From Pseudomonadota bacterium (lineage in GTDB: Bacteria; Pseudomonadota; Gammaproteobacteria; Burkholderiales; Burkholderiaceae_E), in contig JAEWFA010000033.1 in NCBI GenBank assembly GCA_023389055.1, forward strand, positions 1 through 64,000: a DNA stretch of 64,000 nt. Reading direction: 5' to 3'. Under the pieces are notes generated by a model. The model was not told where the DNA came from and made no database searches. It saw only the letters and a list, made by a program, of their open reading frames with translations. This document shows, piece after piece, positions 35,016 through 43,011 of this stretch (position 1 is its first letter; each line of letters begins with the position of its first letter). Both the position numbers and the translations under genes were made by a program.

Positions 35016-36439
35016 ACGAGCTTCCGTCGATTCCCGGCGCTCCGTGCGCTCCCGCTTCGCTGCGCGGGCGATTTCCGTCGTTTGCCGTGCGTCTGGCGTC
35101 GTCGAGTGGTCGTCTTGCGTCGCTGGTCGCATGTGCCGCCGCCGGAGTGCTGATGGGGCTCTCCGTATCTGCACATGCACAGTCCGCGGTTGCCGATCTC
35201 TCCCTCGGCGGCCAGGGTCTCGCTGCCGAACCCACGCGCTGGAACGGCTGGCTGCAGGTCGACACCGCCTACGCCTGGCCGAGCCCCGGTCATTTCACGC
35301 ACCTGCGCACGCTCGGCGAACTGGCCGGCCGCGGCGAGTGGGGCAACGGCATGAAGTGGCGGCTGTCGGCGCGCGCGAACCTCGACGGCGCCTACGCGTG
35401 GTCGGATCACTACCCGCGTGCCGTGCGCGAAGACCAGCGCGCCTGGGCGCGGCTGCACGAGGCCTACGTCGACTTCTCCCGAGGCGACTGGGAGTTCCGC
35501 CTGGGCAAGCAGAACATCATCTGGGGCGAGATGGTGGGGCTCTTCTTCGCCGACGTCGTCTCGGCGAAGGACCTGCGCGATTCGGTGCTGCCCGAGTTCG
35601 ACCTGATCCGCATCCCGCAATGGGCGGCGCGCGCCGAGTGGTTCCAGGGCGACTCGCACCTCGAATTCGTCTGGCTGCCGTGGCCGGAAGTCGACGACAT
35701 CGGCAAGCCGGGCGCCGAGTTCTATCCGTTTCCGCTGCGCTACGACGGCTTCGGCTACGCGATCGACGGCGAGCAGCGGCCCAGGCGCAAGCTGTCGAAC
35801 TCGGGCATCGGCATGCGGCTGTCCACGCTCCTCGGTGGCTGGGACTGGACGGGCTTCGTCTATCGCGCGCCCGATACGCAGGCGGCGTTCTATCGGTCGA
35901 TCGTGCCCGGGCCGACGCCTACCGTCCTCTACGAGCCGCGCCACGACCTCGTGACACGGGTGGGCGGCACGGTGTCGAAGGATTTCGAGGGAATCGTGTT
36001 CAAGGCGGAGGCGGTCTACACGCGCGGGCGCGGCTTCCAGACGCTGCCGCTCGATGCGAGCGACGGTGTGGTGGAACTGCGCACCCTCGACTGGGTCGCC
36101 GGCGTCGATCTCACGCCCGGCGATCGCTGGCGCGTGAACGCGCAGTTCTTCCAGCGCGCGTTCCTGAATCACGATCGCGACACCGGGATGAAGCGCTACG
36201 AGAACGGCGCGAGCCTGCTCGTCTCGCGCGAGCTGACGAATCGCGTCGATGCCGAGTTTCTCGGCATTACGAGCTTGAACCGCACCGACCGGCTGCTGCG
36301 CGCGATGCTCACGTGGAAGTACGACGCGAACCTGCGCTTTCGCGCAGGGGTCGACGCTTTCGACGGCAATCCGCTCGGCATGTTCGGGCGGTTCGACAAC
36401 AGCGACCGGGTGTGGGCGGAGGCGCGCTACACCTTCTGA
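35012..36439 (+). CDS. Outer-membrane beta-barrel protein (DUF1302-like), ABC-associated
   Basis: A 475-residue protein. After a long N-terminal segment with a signal peptide (hydrophobic SLVACAAAGVLMGLSVSAHA, cleavage near residue 57), the rest is built of alternating aromatic strands such as WRLSARANLDGAYAW, WEFRLGKQNIIWGE and LRFRAGVDAFDGNP. It ends with WAEARYTF, the terminal-aromatic signal of outer-membrane barrels. It resembles DUF1302-type porins found beside ABC lipid-transport genes. It is translationally coupled to the ATPase and is a plausible outer-membrane outlet or docking protein for the exported lipid. Confidence 0.78.
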   Translation: MNELPSIPGAPCAPASLRGRFPSFAVRLASSSGRLASLVACAAAGVLMGLSVSAHAQSAVADLSLGGQGLAAEPTRWNGWLQVDTAYAWPSPGHFTHLRTLGELAGRGEWGNGMKWRLSARANLDGAYAWSDHYPRAVREDQRAWARLHEAYVDFSRGDWEFRLGKQNIIWGEMVGLFFADVVSAKDLRDSVLPEFDLIRIPQWAARAEWFQGDSHLEFVWLPWPEVDDIGKPGAEFYPFPLRYDGFGYAIDGEQRPRRKLSNSGIGMRLSTLLGGWDWTGFVYRAPDTQAAFYRSIVPGPTPTVLYEPRHDLVTRVGGTVSKDFEGIVFKAEAVYTRGRGFQTLPLDASDGVVELRTLDWVAGVDLTPGDRWRVNAQFFQRAFLNHDRDTGMKRYENGASLLVSRELTNRVDAEFLGITSLNRTDRLLRAMLTWKYDANLRFRAGVDAFDGNPLGMFGRFDNSDRVWAEARYTF

Positions 36440-36443
36440 GTCC

Positions 36444-36797
36444 TCAGACGCCCAGCAGTTCCACCTCGAACAGCAACGTCGCATTCGGCGGAATCACTCC
36501 CCCCGCGCCACGCGCGCCGTAGCCGAGGTCGGGCGGAATGATCAGCCGCCGCGTGCCACCGACCTTCATCCCCGTCACGCCCTCGTCCCATCCGCGGATC
36601 ACGTGTCCCGCGCCCAGCGGGAACTCGAAGGGTTCGCCGCGGTCCTTGCTCGAATCGAACTTGCGCCCGGCGGCGCCGTTCTCGTAGAGCCAGCCGGTGT
36701 AATGCACGCGCACTTCGTCGCCGCGCTTCGCTTCGTCGCCGTCGCCGGCGACGAGGTCTTCGTACTGCAGGCCGGAGGCGGTCGTCTGGTAGGCCAT
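36444..36797 (-). CDS. FKBP-type peptidyl-prolyl cis-trans isomerase
   Basis: A 117-residue single-domain FKBP. The family landmarks VHYTGWLYENG, FDSSKDRGEPFEFPLGAG, VIRGWDEGVTGMKVGG, RRLIIPPDLGYG and IPPNATLLFEVELL are all present. No signal peptide is seen, so it is cytoplasmic and acts in protein folding. The ATG at 36797 is supported by GAGGAC upstream; an earlier in-frame ATG would add 18 non-conserved residues. It converges with the barrel gene, with only 4 bp between the stops. Confidence 0.95.
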   Translation of the reverse strand: MAYQTTASGLQYEDLVAGDGDEAKRGDEVRVHYTGWLYENGAAGRKFDSSKDRGEPFEFPLGAGHVIRGWDEGVTGMKVGGTRRLIIPPDLGYGARGAGGVIPPNATLLFEVELLGV

Positions 36798-36870
36798 CGG
36801 TTGTCCTCGATTGCGAAAGGAAAGGGGTTCGTGGCCGCTGCCGATCGACACAGCGGCCTCTCGTCGTGAT

Positions 36871-37788
36871 TCAAGCCTTGCGCAGTCGCTTGATCAGGCT
36901 GGAAGTGTCCCACCGCGCGCCGCCCATGCGTTGCACGTCGCCATAGAACTGGTCGACCAGCGCGGTGACCGGCAACGTTGCGCCGTTGCGCTTAGCTTCA
37001 TCCAGGCACAGGCCCAGGTCTTTTCGCATCCAGTCGACGGCGAAGCCGAAGTCGAAGCGGTCCTCGATCATCGTCTTGCCGCGGTTGTCCATCTGCCACG
37101 ACTGCGCGGCGCCCTTGCCGATCACCTCGAGTACGAGCTTCATGTCCAGTCCGGCGGCCTGTCCGAATGCGACGCCTTCGGACAGCCCCTGCACGAGCCC
37201 GGCAATGCAGATCTGGTTGACCATCTTGGCGAGCTGCCCGGCGCCCGGGGCGCCGATCAGCGTACATGCCCGAGCATAGGCCATGATCACCGGTTGTACG
37301 CGTGCGAAGACCTCGGGTTCTCCGCCGCACATCACGGTGAGAGCGCCGTTTACCGCGCCCGCCTGGCCGCCGGAAACCGGCGCGTCGATGAAATGCAACC
37401 CGCGCGCGCCGGCCGCCGAGTGCAGTTCGCGCGCCACCTGCGCGGAAGCCGTCGTGTGATCGACGAAGACCGCGCCCGGCTTCATCCCCGCGAGGGCGCC
37501 ATGCTCGCCGAGCACGATCGAGCGCAGGTCCTCGTCGTTGCCGACGCAGGCGAAGACGATATCGGCATCGTGCGCGGCCTGTCGCGGCGTGGGCGCGCTC
37601 GTCGCCGTGCCGGAACCTGCGCTCGTGTGTTCGCCGACCCATTGCTCGGCCTTCGTCTCGGTGCGGTTGTACACGGTCACCGAATGGCCCGCGCGCTTGA
37701 GGTGTCCGGCCATCGGGTAGCCCATTACGCCGAGTCCGAGAAAGGCCACGCGCTGCGCCGCAATCGGTTCGTACTGCCGCTGACTCAT
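36871..37788 (-). CDS. NAD-dependent 3-hydroxyisobutyrate / tartronate-semialdehyde dehydrogenase-type protein
   Basis: A 305-residue beta-hydroxyacid dehydrogenase. The Rossmann motif AFLGLGVMGYPMAGHL lies at 15-30, followed by FVDHTTAS, the substrate segment DAPVSGGQAGAVNGALT, and the catalytic lysine in GAGQLAKMVNQ. These enzymes oxidise 3-hydroxyisobutyrate, reduce tartronate semialdehyde or act on similar short hydroxyacids; sequence alone does not decide which. The start at 37788 excludes a 15-residue upstream extension lacking similarity. Confidence 0.9.
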   Translation of the reverse strand: MSQRQYEPIAAQRVAFLGLGVMGYPMAGHLKRAGHSVTVYNRTETKAEQWVGEHTSAGSGTATSAPTPRQAAHDADIVFACVGNDEDLRSIVLGEHGALAGMKPGAVFVDHTTASAQVARELHSAAGARGLHFIDAPVSGGQAGAVNGALTVMCGGEPEVFARVQPVIMAYARACTLIGAPGAGQLAKMVNQICIAGLVQGLSEGVAFGQAAGLDMKLVLEVIGKGAAQSWQMDNRGKTMIEDRFDFGFAVDWMRKDLGLCLDEAKRNGATLPVTALVDQFYGDVQRMGGARWDTSSLIKRLRKA

Positions 37789-37895
37789 CTGACTTCTCCG
37801 GTCGAAAATCCCTGCGGCACGGCCGACGGCCACGCCGCTTGCGAAGCCCCCACGATAAAGGATTCGTCCCGACGTTCTTGTTCCAGATCGCGGAA

Positions 37896-38192
37896 TTGCG
37901 GTCTTCTCCGAGGGAACTGCTGCTGCTCGACGAACCGATGGAAGGCCTCGCCCCGATCATCGTGCAGGAGCTCGAGCGCGTGATCCGCACGCTCGTCGCC
38001 GAAGGCGGCATGGCGGTGATCCTGGTCGAGCAGCATGCGCGGCTCGCGCTCGGGCTGACGCGCAATGCGATCGTGCTGGATCGGGGACGAATCGTGCATG
38101 CGTCGGATAGCGCGAGCCTGTTGAGGGAGCCGGCGAAGCTCGACTCGTTGCTGGCGGTCGCGCACGAGGGTTCGGTCGCGTCGACAGCCTGA
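37896..38192 (+). pseudogene. C-terminal fragment of a LivF-type branched-chain amino acid ABC ATPase
   Basis: About 98 codons matching only the last part of LivF: RELLLLDEPMEGLAPIIVQE (Walker B region), then VILVEQHARLALGLTRNAIV and DRGRIVHASDSASLL. Walker A and the signature motif, normally in the preceding about 135 residues, are missing, and the 20 codons upstream of 37896 in the same frame show no similarity. No other liv genes are near. It cannot be a working ATPase and is most simply a deletion remnant. Confidence 0.85.
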
Positions 38193-38339
38193 GTGGTGGC
38201 GGTGACCCCAGCGCGTTGCGCGGACGACGAAAAGCGGAAGAAAGTCACGTCGCGCTGATTGACGATCGGCGCAAGGAATTCGCGACGCCGCATTGCAGGC
38301 AGTGGCCAAGTCGTTGAAGTGCATCCTGAATTTTCCCGC

Positions 38340-38354
38340 TGGCACGGTCGTTGC
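38340..38354 (+). promoter_or_regulatory. Sigma-54 (-24/-12) promoter of the VPVP-CTERM gene
   Basis: TGGCAC-GGTCG-TTGC is a perfect match to the RpoN consensus TGGCAC-N5-TTGC. Its GC ends 38 nt before the ATG at 38392. Confidence 0.88.
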
Positions 38355-38391
38355 ATGTCAACTGCAACTCAACTGGCAGGGGAGAAGCGGA

Positions 38392-38637
38392 ATGAAGGGA
38401 ACGATCGCGCTCGGCGCGCTTGTGGCAGCCACTCTCGCGTTGGCCGTGCCGGCGACGGCGGCCCCCAACACCTTCAATACTGTGCGGATGAACGGGTCGG
38501 TGTCGTCGTTCGCTTCCTCCCCGGATCGGCCGGAGGTCAACCAGGTTCCCGTACCCGGCACGGTCGCGCTGCTGGCGCTCGGTGGCGTCGGGCTTTCGAT
38601 CGTTCGCCGCGTGAAATCGCGCAAGCGCCGCGACTAG
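38392..38637 (+). CDS. Short PEP-CTERM-like (VPVP-CTERM) exported protein
   Basis: An 81-residue protein. It has a signal peptide (MKGTIALGALVAATLALAVP, cleavage near ATA), a mature part of only about 30 residues (PNTFNTVRMNGSVSSFASSP) and a tripartite sorting tail: VPVPGTVALLALGGVGLSIV then RRVKSRKRRD. The motif is VPVPGT rather than VPEP, a known variant of exosortase substrates. AGGGGAG precedes the ATG and a perfect sigma-54 promoter lies upstream. The stop overlaps the stop of the convergent gene by 2 bp. After both cleavages only a short peptide would remain, so it may be a signal or surface peptide. Confidence 0.78.
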   Translation: MKGTIALGALVAATLALAVPATAAPNTFNTVRMNGSVSSFASSPDRPEVNQVPVPGTVALLALGGVGLSIVRRVKSRKRRD

Positions 38638-39383
38638 CGTCTCGGAAATTCAGACACGGGCGATTGCGCGAGCAATCGTCCGTAGCCTTGCGCGTAGCCG
38701 CTGTCGCCGAGCAGTCGCACGGCGGCCCATGCGCCCGCCACCGCGCTCGAGACGACCGGTAGGCCGGTTCGTGATTCGAGCGTTTCGGTGACGTCGAGCG
38801 TGCGCAGCCCGCCGCATGAAATCAGCACCGCGTCGGCATTCGATGCTTCGTGTACCGCGCGCTCGCCGAGCGCTTCGAGTTCGCGCGGACTGACTGCATG
38901 TACCTGCTCGACCGTCGACAACTCGAGCGCGACGAGCGACGCGACGGCGAATCCGCGGGCCTCGAGGAACGCGCGCAGTCGCCGGTTCATCTCGTCGGTG
39001 TAGGCGGTCGCAACGGCAAGGCGCTTGCCGCGCACCGCGTGCAGTGCCGCGTCGATCGCGTCGCTCATCGTGGTCGCGGGTAGCCCGCTCGCCTTGCGCA
39101 TCGTTCGCCCGATCTGCTCGTTCCAGTCGCCGCCCCGATAGAAGCTCAGCGACGTGCCCATCAGCGCAATCGCCGCTGCGTCTTCGGCGGCGAGTTCGCG
39201 CGACAATTCAGCAACGCGATCGATCACGGTGTCGAAGCCGGCTGTCGAGATCCTCGGAATGGCCAGTCCGCGACCGACGAAGCGGAAGCGGTCTGAATAC
39301 AAGGCGGTCAATTCGGGCGGGACGGCGCCATCGGCCGGTGGCACGATGACACCGAGAATGGGACGATTCGCAGCATTCGTCAT
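38634..39383 (-). CDS. Arylmalonate decarboxylase-like protein of the Asp/Glu racemase superfamily
   Basis: A 249-residue protein closely resembling bacterial arylmalonate decarboxylase. It begins PILGVIVPPADGAVPPELTA and contains ALMGTSLSFYRGGDWN and LISCGGLRTLDVTE. Racemases of this superfamily use two cysteines; here the first position is glycine (G76-T77-S78, the dioxyanion hole) and only C190 remains, exactly the AMDase pattern (G74, T75, S76, C188). Such enzymes decarboxylate 2-aryl or 2-alkenyl malonates stereospecifically; the natural substrate is unknown. GGGAGAG precedes the ATG. It is divergent from the enolase-superfamily gene. Confidence 0.85.
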   Translation of the reverse strand: MTNAANRPILGVIVPPADGAVPPELTALYSDRFRFVGRGLAIPRISTAGFDTVIDRVAELSRELAAEDAAAIALMGTSLSFYRGGDWNEQIGRTMRKASGLPATTMSDAIDAALHAVRGKRLAVATAYTDEMNRRLRAFLEARGFAVASLVALELSTVEQVHAVSPRELEALGERAVHEASNADAVLISCGGLRTLDVTETLESRTGLPVVSSAVAGAWAAVRLLGDSGYAQGYGRLLAQSPVSEFPRR

Positions 39384-39494
39384 TCGGCTCTCCCGTCTCG
39401 ATTTTCGTCCCTGCATGCGCGAGGAGCGCGTGTTTCGCCGCGCAACGATAACGCAGGCTGATAGCCTTCCGCTTTCGGTGATTTCGGTGCATCG

Positions 39495-40649
39495 ATGAAG
39501 ATCACGGCCTGTCGGGCGATCCCGTTGAACATCGAGATGACGCTCGATGCGGGAGCCGCCTCGAAACGGACGAACCTGTCGTGCGTGCTCGTTCGACTGG
39601 AAGCCGACGACGGTTCTGTCGGCACCGGCTTCACCGCGATCACCGAGGAGGAGATCGTCGCCGCCGCGATCGACCAGGTTGCAGCCCCAGCGGTGATCGG
39701 CATGGATCCGATGGCGCACGAACGGATTTGGGAGCGCCTGTACTGGCTGCTGTCGCCGCGCGGGCAGAGCGGCTATGCGGCGCACGCGATCTCCGCGATC
39801 GACCTCGCTGTGTGGGACTTGAAGGCAAAGGCGCTCGGCCTGCCGGTGTGGCGCCTGCTCGGCGGCGCACGCGAGCGCGTTCCCGTCTATGCGACCTTCG
39901 GCTTCGGCTTCTTCGACCGCGACCAGCTCGTCGACGCGGCGCGCGACTGGACCGCGCGCGGTTTCCGCAGGCTGAAGATGACGGTGGGCAATCACGCGCT
40001 GCAGCGGCGCGACGAACCGAGACCGCTGTCCGAGGTGATCGCCGAGGACGAGCGTCGCGTTCGCGCGGTGCGCGGCGCGGTAGGGCCGGATGTCGAACTG
40101 TGCATCGACGCGAACTGCAGCCTCGATCCGTACCACGCGCTGCGGCTCGCGCAGCGGCTGGACGACGTGGACCTCGCTTTCTTCGAAGAGCCGATCACCC
40201 AGAACGACGTACGTGCGATGGCGGACCTGCGGTCGCGCGTGCGCGTACCGATTGCCGCGGGGCAGAACGAAGGGCTGGCGTCGCGCTTCGTCGACTTCTT
40301 CGTTGCGAACGCAGTCGACATTGCGCAACCGAACGTCGCGATCACCGGCGGGTTCACGCAGTGCCTGCGCATTGCGGGTACGGCGCGGGCGTTCAATGTG
40401 GCGATCGCCAACGGCGGCGCCTGGCCGTTCCACAACATGCACTTGCACGCCGGGTTGTCGCATGGCGGCTTCGTCGAGTATCACCGCAGCGCGGTGCTGC
40501 TGTACGAGCAGATCTATCGCGGGTTGCCGGCCGCGCGCGACGGTTGGCTCGAACCCGGCGAGGCACCGGGCTTCGGAATCGAACCCGACTGGGACGCCGT
40601 TGCCGAGCTGGCGCGGCGCCCGCTGTCGCGAGGCGCGGGCAAGGCCTGA
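39495..40649 (+). CDS. Mandelate racemase / muconate-lactonizing enzyme family protein
   Basis: A 384-residue enolase-superfamily enzyme. Metal ligands fit D205 (CIDANCS), E231 (FFEEP) and E258 (AAGQNEG). K161 (RLKMTVG) is the likely base; the second lysine of the usual KxK is replaced by threonine. A histidine in WPFHNMHLHAGLSHGG would be the other general base. Members dehydrate sugar acids or racemise hydroxyacids through an enolate; specificity cannot be assigned. It is followed after 40 bp by a Bug receptor, suggesting uptake and catabolism of one carboxylic acid. Confidence 0.88.
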   Translation: MKITACRAIPLNIEMTLDAGAASKRTNLSCVLVRLEADDGSVGTGFTAITEEEIVAAAIDQVAAPAVIGMDPMAHERIWERLYWLLSPRGQSGYAAHAISAIDLAVWDLKAKALGLPVWRLLGGARERVPVYATFGFGFFDRDQLVDAARDWTARGFRRLKMTVGNHALQRRDEPRPLSEVIAEDERRVRAVRGAVGPDVELCIDANCSLDPYHALRLAQRLDDVDLAFFEEPITQNDVRAMADLRSRVRVPIAAGQNEGLASRFVDFFVANAVDIAQPNVAITGGFTQCLRIAGTARAFNVAIANGGAWPFHNMHLHAGLSHGGFVEYHRSAVLLYEQIYRGLPAARDGWLEPGEAPGFGIEPDWDAVAELARRPLSRGAGKA

Positions 40650-40689
40650 ACGCGGTCATCGAGCAGAACGTACAGAGGAGCGTCGCATC

Positions 40690-41670
40690 ATGAGTCATCG
40701 AGCACGTCGGCAATTCGTCGGCATGGCGGCAGCGACCGCAACGCTGGCTGCATTGCCGTTCGGCGAGGCCTGCGCGGAAAACTGGCCGTCGCGTCCGGTG
40801 CGCATCCTGGTCGGCTTCTCCGCGGGCGGCGGTGCCGATGCGATCGCACGCACGATCGCCGAGCGGCTCGGCGCTCTGCTGGGGCAGAGTGTCGTCGTCG
40901 AGAACCGGCCCGGCGCTTCGAGCACGATCGCCGCAGACGTGCTCGCCACGTCCGCAGCAGACGGCTACACGCTGATGCTGGCTGACTCGTCGCTGCTCAT
41001 CGCGTCGAAGGCGATGAGCAAGGTGAACTTCGACCCGTTGCGCAGCTTCGTCCCGGTATCGGCGGTCGCGATCGCACCGCTGACAATCGCGGTGAACCCG
41101 AACGCCGGCATCGGTTCGCTCGAGGATCTCGCGCGATTGTCGAAGTCGGGCAAGGAGTTGATCTACGCGACCTCGGGCATCGGCACGGTTCACCATCTGG
41201 CGATGGAGTATCTGCAGTCGCGGGCGGGGATTCACCTGGTGCACCTGCCCTATCGCGGAGCGGCGCAGATCATCCCCGACGTCATCAGCGGGCAGGTGCC
41301 GATCGGCGTGATCAGCGCGGCCGCTGCTTTGTCGCACGAGAAGGCGGGCCGCATCCGCGTGATCGGCGTCACCAGCCCGCACCCGCTGCGCGATGCCCCC
41401 GGCTGGCGCCCCATCGCCGAATGGTTGCCGGGTTTCGACGCGTCGCCGCGCCTGTTCCTGCTTGCACCGGCGGGTACTCCCGCCGAGGTCGTGAAGAAAA
41501 TCGATGCCGAGACGCGCAAGGCGCTCGGCGACGCGGCCGTCGTGGAGACACTGACGAAGCAGGGCGCGATCCCCAGCCCCGGGTCGTCGGAAGAGCTGGC
41601 GCGCGACATGCGCGCCGAGCTCGACCGCTGGGAGAAGCTCGTGCGGCAGGCCAACGTGTCGCTGCGCTGA
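40690..41670 (+). CDS. Bug-family tripartite tricarboxylate transporter substrate-binding protein
   Basis: A 326-residue periplasmic receptor. A signal peptide covers about residues 1-32 (FVGMAAATATLAALPFGEAC with cleavage near AEN). The Bug fold is shown by WPSRPVRILVGFSAGGGADA, VVVENRPGASSTIAADV, YATSGIGTVHHLAMEYL and LPYRGAAQIIPDVISGQVP. Bug proteins bind carboxylates or other small metabolites; most are orphans without TctA/TctB, as here. GAGGAGCG upstream supports the ATG. Confidence 0.92.
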   Translation: MSHRARRQFVGMAAATATLAALPFGEACAENWPSRPVRILVGFSAGGGADAIARTIAERLGALLGQSVVVENRPGASSTIAADVLATSAADGYTLMLADSSLLIASKAMSKVNFDPLRSFVPVSAVAIAPLTIAVNPNAGIGSLEDLARLSKSGKELIYATSGIGTVHHLAMEYLQSRAGIHLVHLPYRGAAQIIPDVISGQVPIGVISAAAALSHEKAGRIRVIGVTSPHPLRDAPGWRPIAEWLPGFDASPRLFLLAPAGTPAEVVKKIDAETRKALGDAAVVETLTKQGAIPSPGSSEELARDMRAELDRWEKLVRQANVSLR

Positions 41671-41690
41671 GCGCTGAGCGCCGTGCGCCG

Positions 41691-41712
41691 CGCGGGCGAT
41701 GGGAAGCCCGCG
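41691..41712. terminator. Candidate bidirectional hairpin between convergent Bug genes
   Basis: CGCGGGC (41691-41697) pairs with GCCCGCG (41706-41712) around an 8-nt loop in the 53-bp gap between convergent genes. There is no U-tract, so it is only a possible terminator. Confidence 0.35.
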
Positions 41713-41723
41713 ACGTGCGCTGC

Positions 41724-42746
41724 TCAGTCGATGCGCGCGCCCGAGTCCTTGACGATCTTCTCGTACTTCTTCTGCTCGGTGCGCACGAACTCGGCGAAGG
41801 CCTGCGGCGACATCGGTGCGGGCTTCGCGCCCATCTTCGACAGGCGTTCGACGATCTCGGGGTTGGCGAGCGCGCTGGCGAACGCGTCGTGCAGACGGTC
41901 CACGACGGCTTTCGGCGTGCCGGCAGGCGCGAAGACGCCGAACCAGGTGTCGACGTCGAAGCCCTTCAGTCCGCTCTCGGACATCGTCGGCAGGTCCGGG
42001 AAGAAGTCGGAGCGCTGTCTGGTCGTGACGGCGAGCGCTTTGAGCTTGCCGGCGCGGATCTGCGGCGCGGCCGATGCGAGGTTGTCGAACAGGAAATCGG
42101 TCTCGCCCGACAGCAGGCTGAGTTGCGCCGGCGCCGCGCCCTTGTAGGGGATGTGCACCGCTGCCATGCCGGCCATCGACTCGAGCAGCTCGCCTGCGAG
42201 GTGTCCGGCGCTGCCGTTGCTGCCCGAGGCGTAGTTCAGCTTGCCGGGATTGCGCTTCGCGTAGGCGATGAGGTCGGCGACGCTATTCACGCCGAGCTTC
42301 GCGGCCGTCTCCGGGTTCATCACGAGCACGTTCGGCACGCTCGCGATGCGCGTGATCGGCGCGAAATCGGCGTTCGCGTCGTACGGCATCTTCGCGTAGA
42401 GGTACGGGTTGATCGCATGCGTGGCCACTGCGCCCATGACGATGGTGTAGCCGTCGGGCGGCGATTTCGCGACGAGGTCCGCGCCGATGTTGCCGCCGGC
42501 GCCCGGCTTGTTCTCGACGACGACGCGCTGCCCCAGCGCCGTGTCGAGCTTCTCGGCGAGCGCGCGTGCGACCAGGTCGAGCGGGCCTCCCGGCGGGTAC
42601 GGAACGACGTAGCGGATCGGGCGCTCCGGCCACGATTGTGCCGACGCGGCCGTGGGCAGCCAGACGAAGCCAGCGATGCCGGCGAGTGCGGCGGCTGCCG
42701 GCAGCGCGACGAGACGACGGCGAAACGACGAGGGAAGGCGGGGCAT
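41724..42746 (-). CDS. Bug-family tripartite tricarboxylate transporter substrate-binding protein
   Basis: A 340-residue periplasmic receptor with a signal peptide (about 1-36, hydrophobic LVALPAAAALAGIAGFVWLP, cleavage near ASA). Bug motifs are WPERPIRYVVPYPPGGPLD, VVVENKPGAGGNIGADLVA, NYASGSNGSAGHLAGELL and IPYKGAAPAQLSLLSGE. It follows the CaiB-type CoA transferase on the same strand, 265 bp away, so the ligand may be an organic acid activated by that enzyme. AGGAG lies 8 bp before the ATG. Confidence 0.92.
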   Translation of the reverse strand: MPRLPSSFRRRLVALPAAAALAGIAGFVWLPTAASAQSWPERPIRYVVPYPPGGPLDLVARALAEKLDTALGQRVVVENKPGAGGNIGADLVAKSPPDGYTIVMGAVATHAINPYLYAKMPYDANADFAPITRIASVPNVLVMNPETAAKLGVNSVADLIAYAKRNPGKLNYASGSNGSAGHLAGELLESMAGMAAVHIPYKGAAPAQLSLLSGETDFLFDNLASAAPQIRAGKLKALAVTTRQRSDFFPDLPTMSESGLKGFDVDTWFGVFAPAGTPKAVVDRLHDAFASALANPEIVERLSKMGAKPAPMSPQAFAEFVRTEQKKYEKIVKDSGARID

Positions 42747-42988
42747 CGGGCACTCCTGCGATGGAACGAAAGCGGGCGAGCCTGGGCGCTCGCGACGCCG
42801 GGATGATACGACCGCGGCGGACGGCGTCCGGTTCCGGTCCCGGGCGGGGATCGGCGCTTCGAATTGGAGCGTTCGGACGCGGGGAATGCCTTCCACATGC
42901 GGGAACGCTTGCGATCGGAGCGCGAGACCTGCGGGTGGTGCTGGCAGGCGTGGCCCCCCAGGCGGGCCTTGCCGGGGGCGGGACCGCA

Positions 42989-43009
42989 GGCGCTGTAGCT
43001 ACAGGCGCC
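42989..43009 (-). terminator. Hairpin downstream of the CaiB-type CoA transferase gene
   Basis: A stem around the palindrome CTGTAGCTACAG (42993-43004), extended by GGCG/CGCC arms with one bulged base, sits 3 bp after the stop at 43012. It lacks a U-run; termination is plausible but unproven. Confidence 0.4.
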
Positions 43010-43011
43010 GC

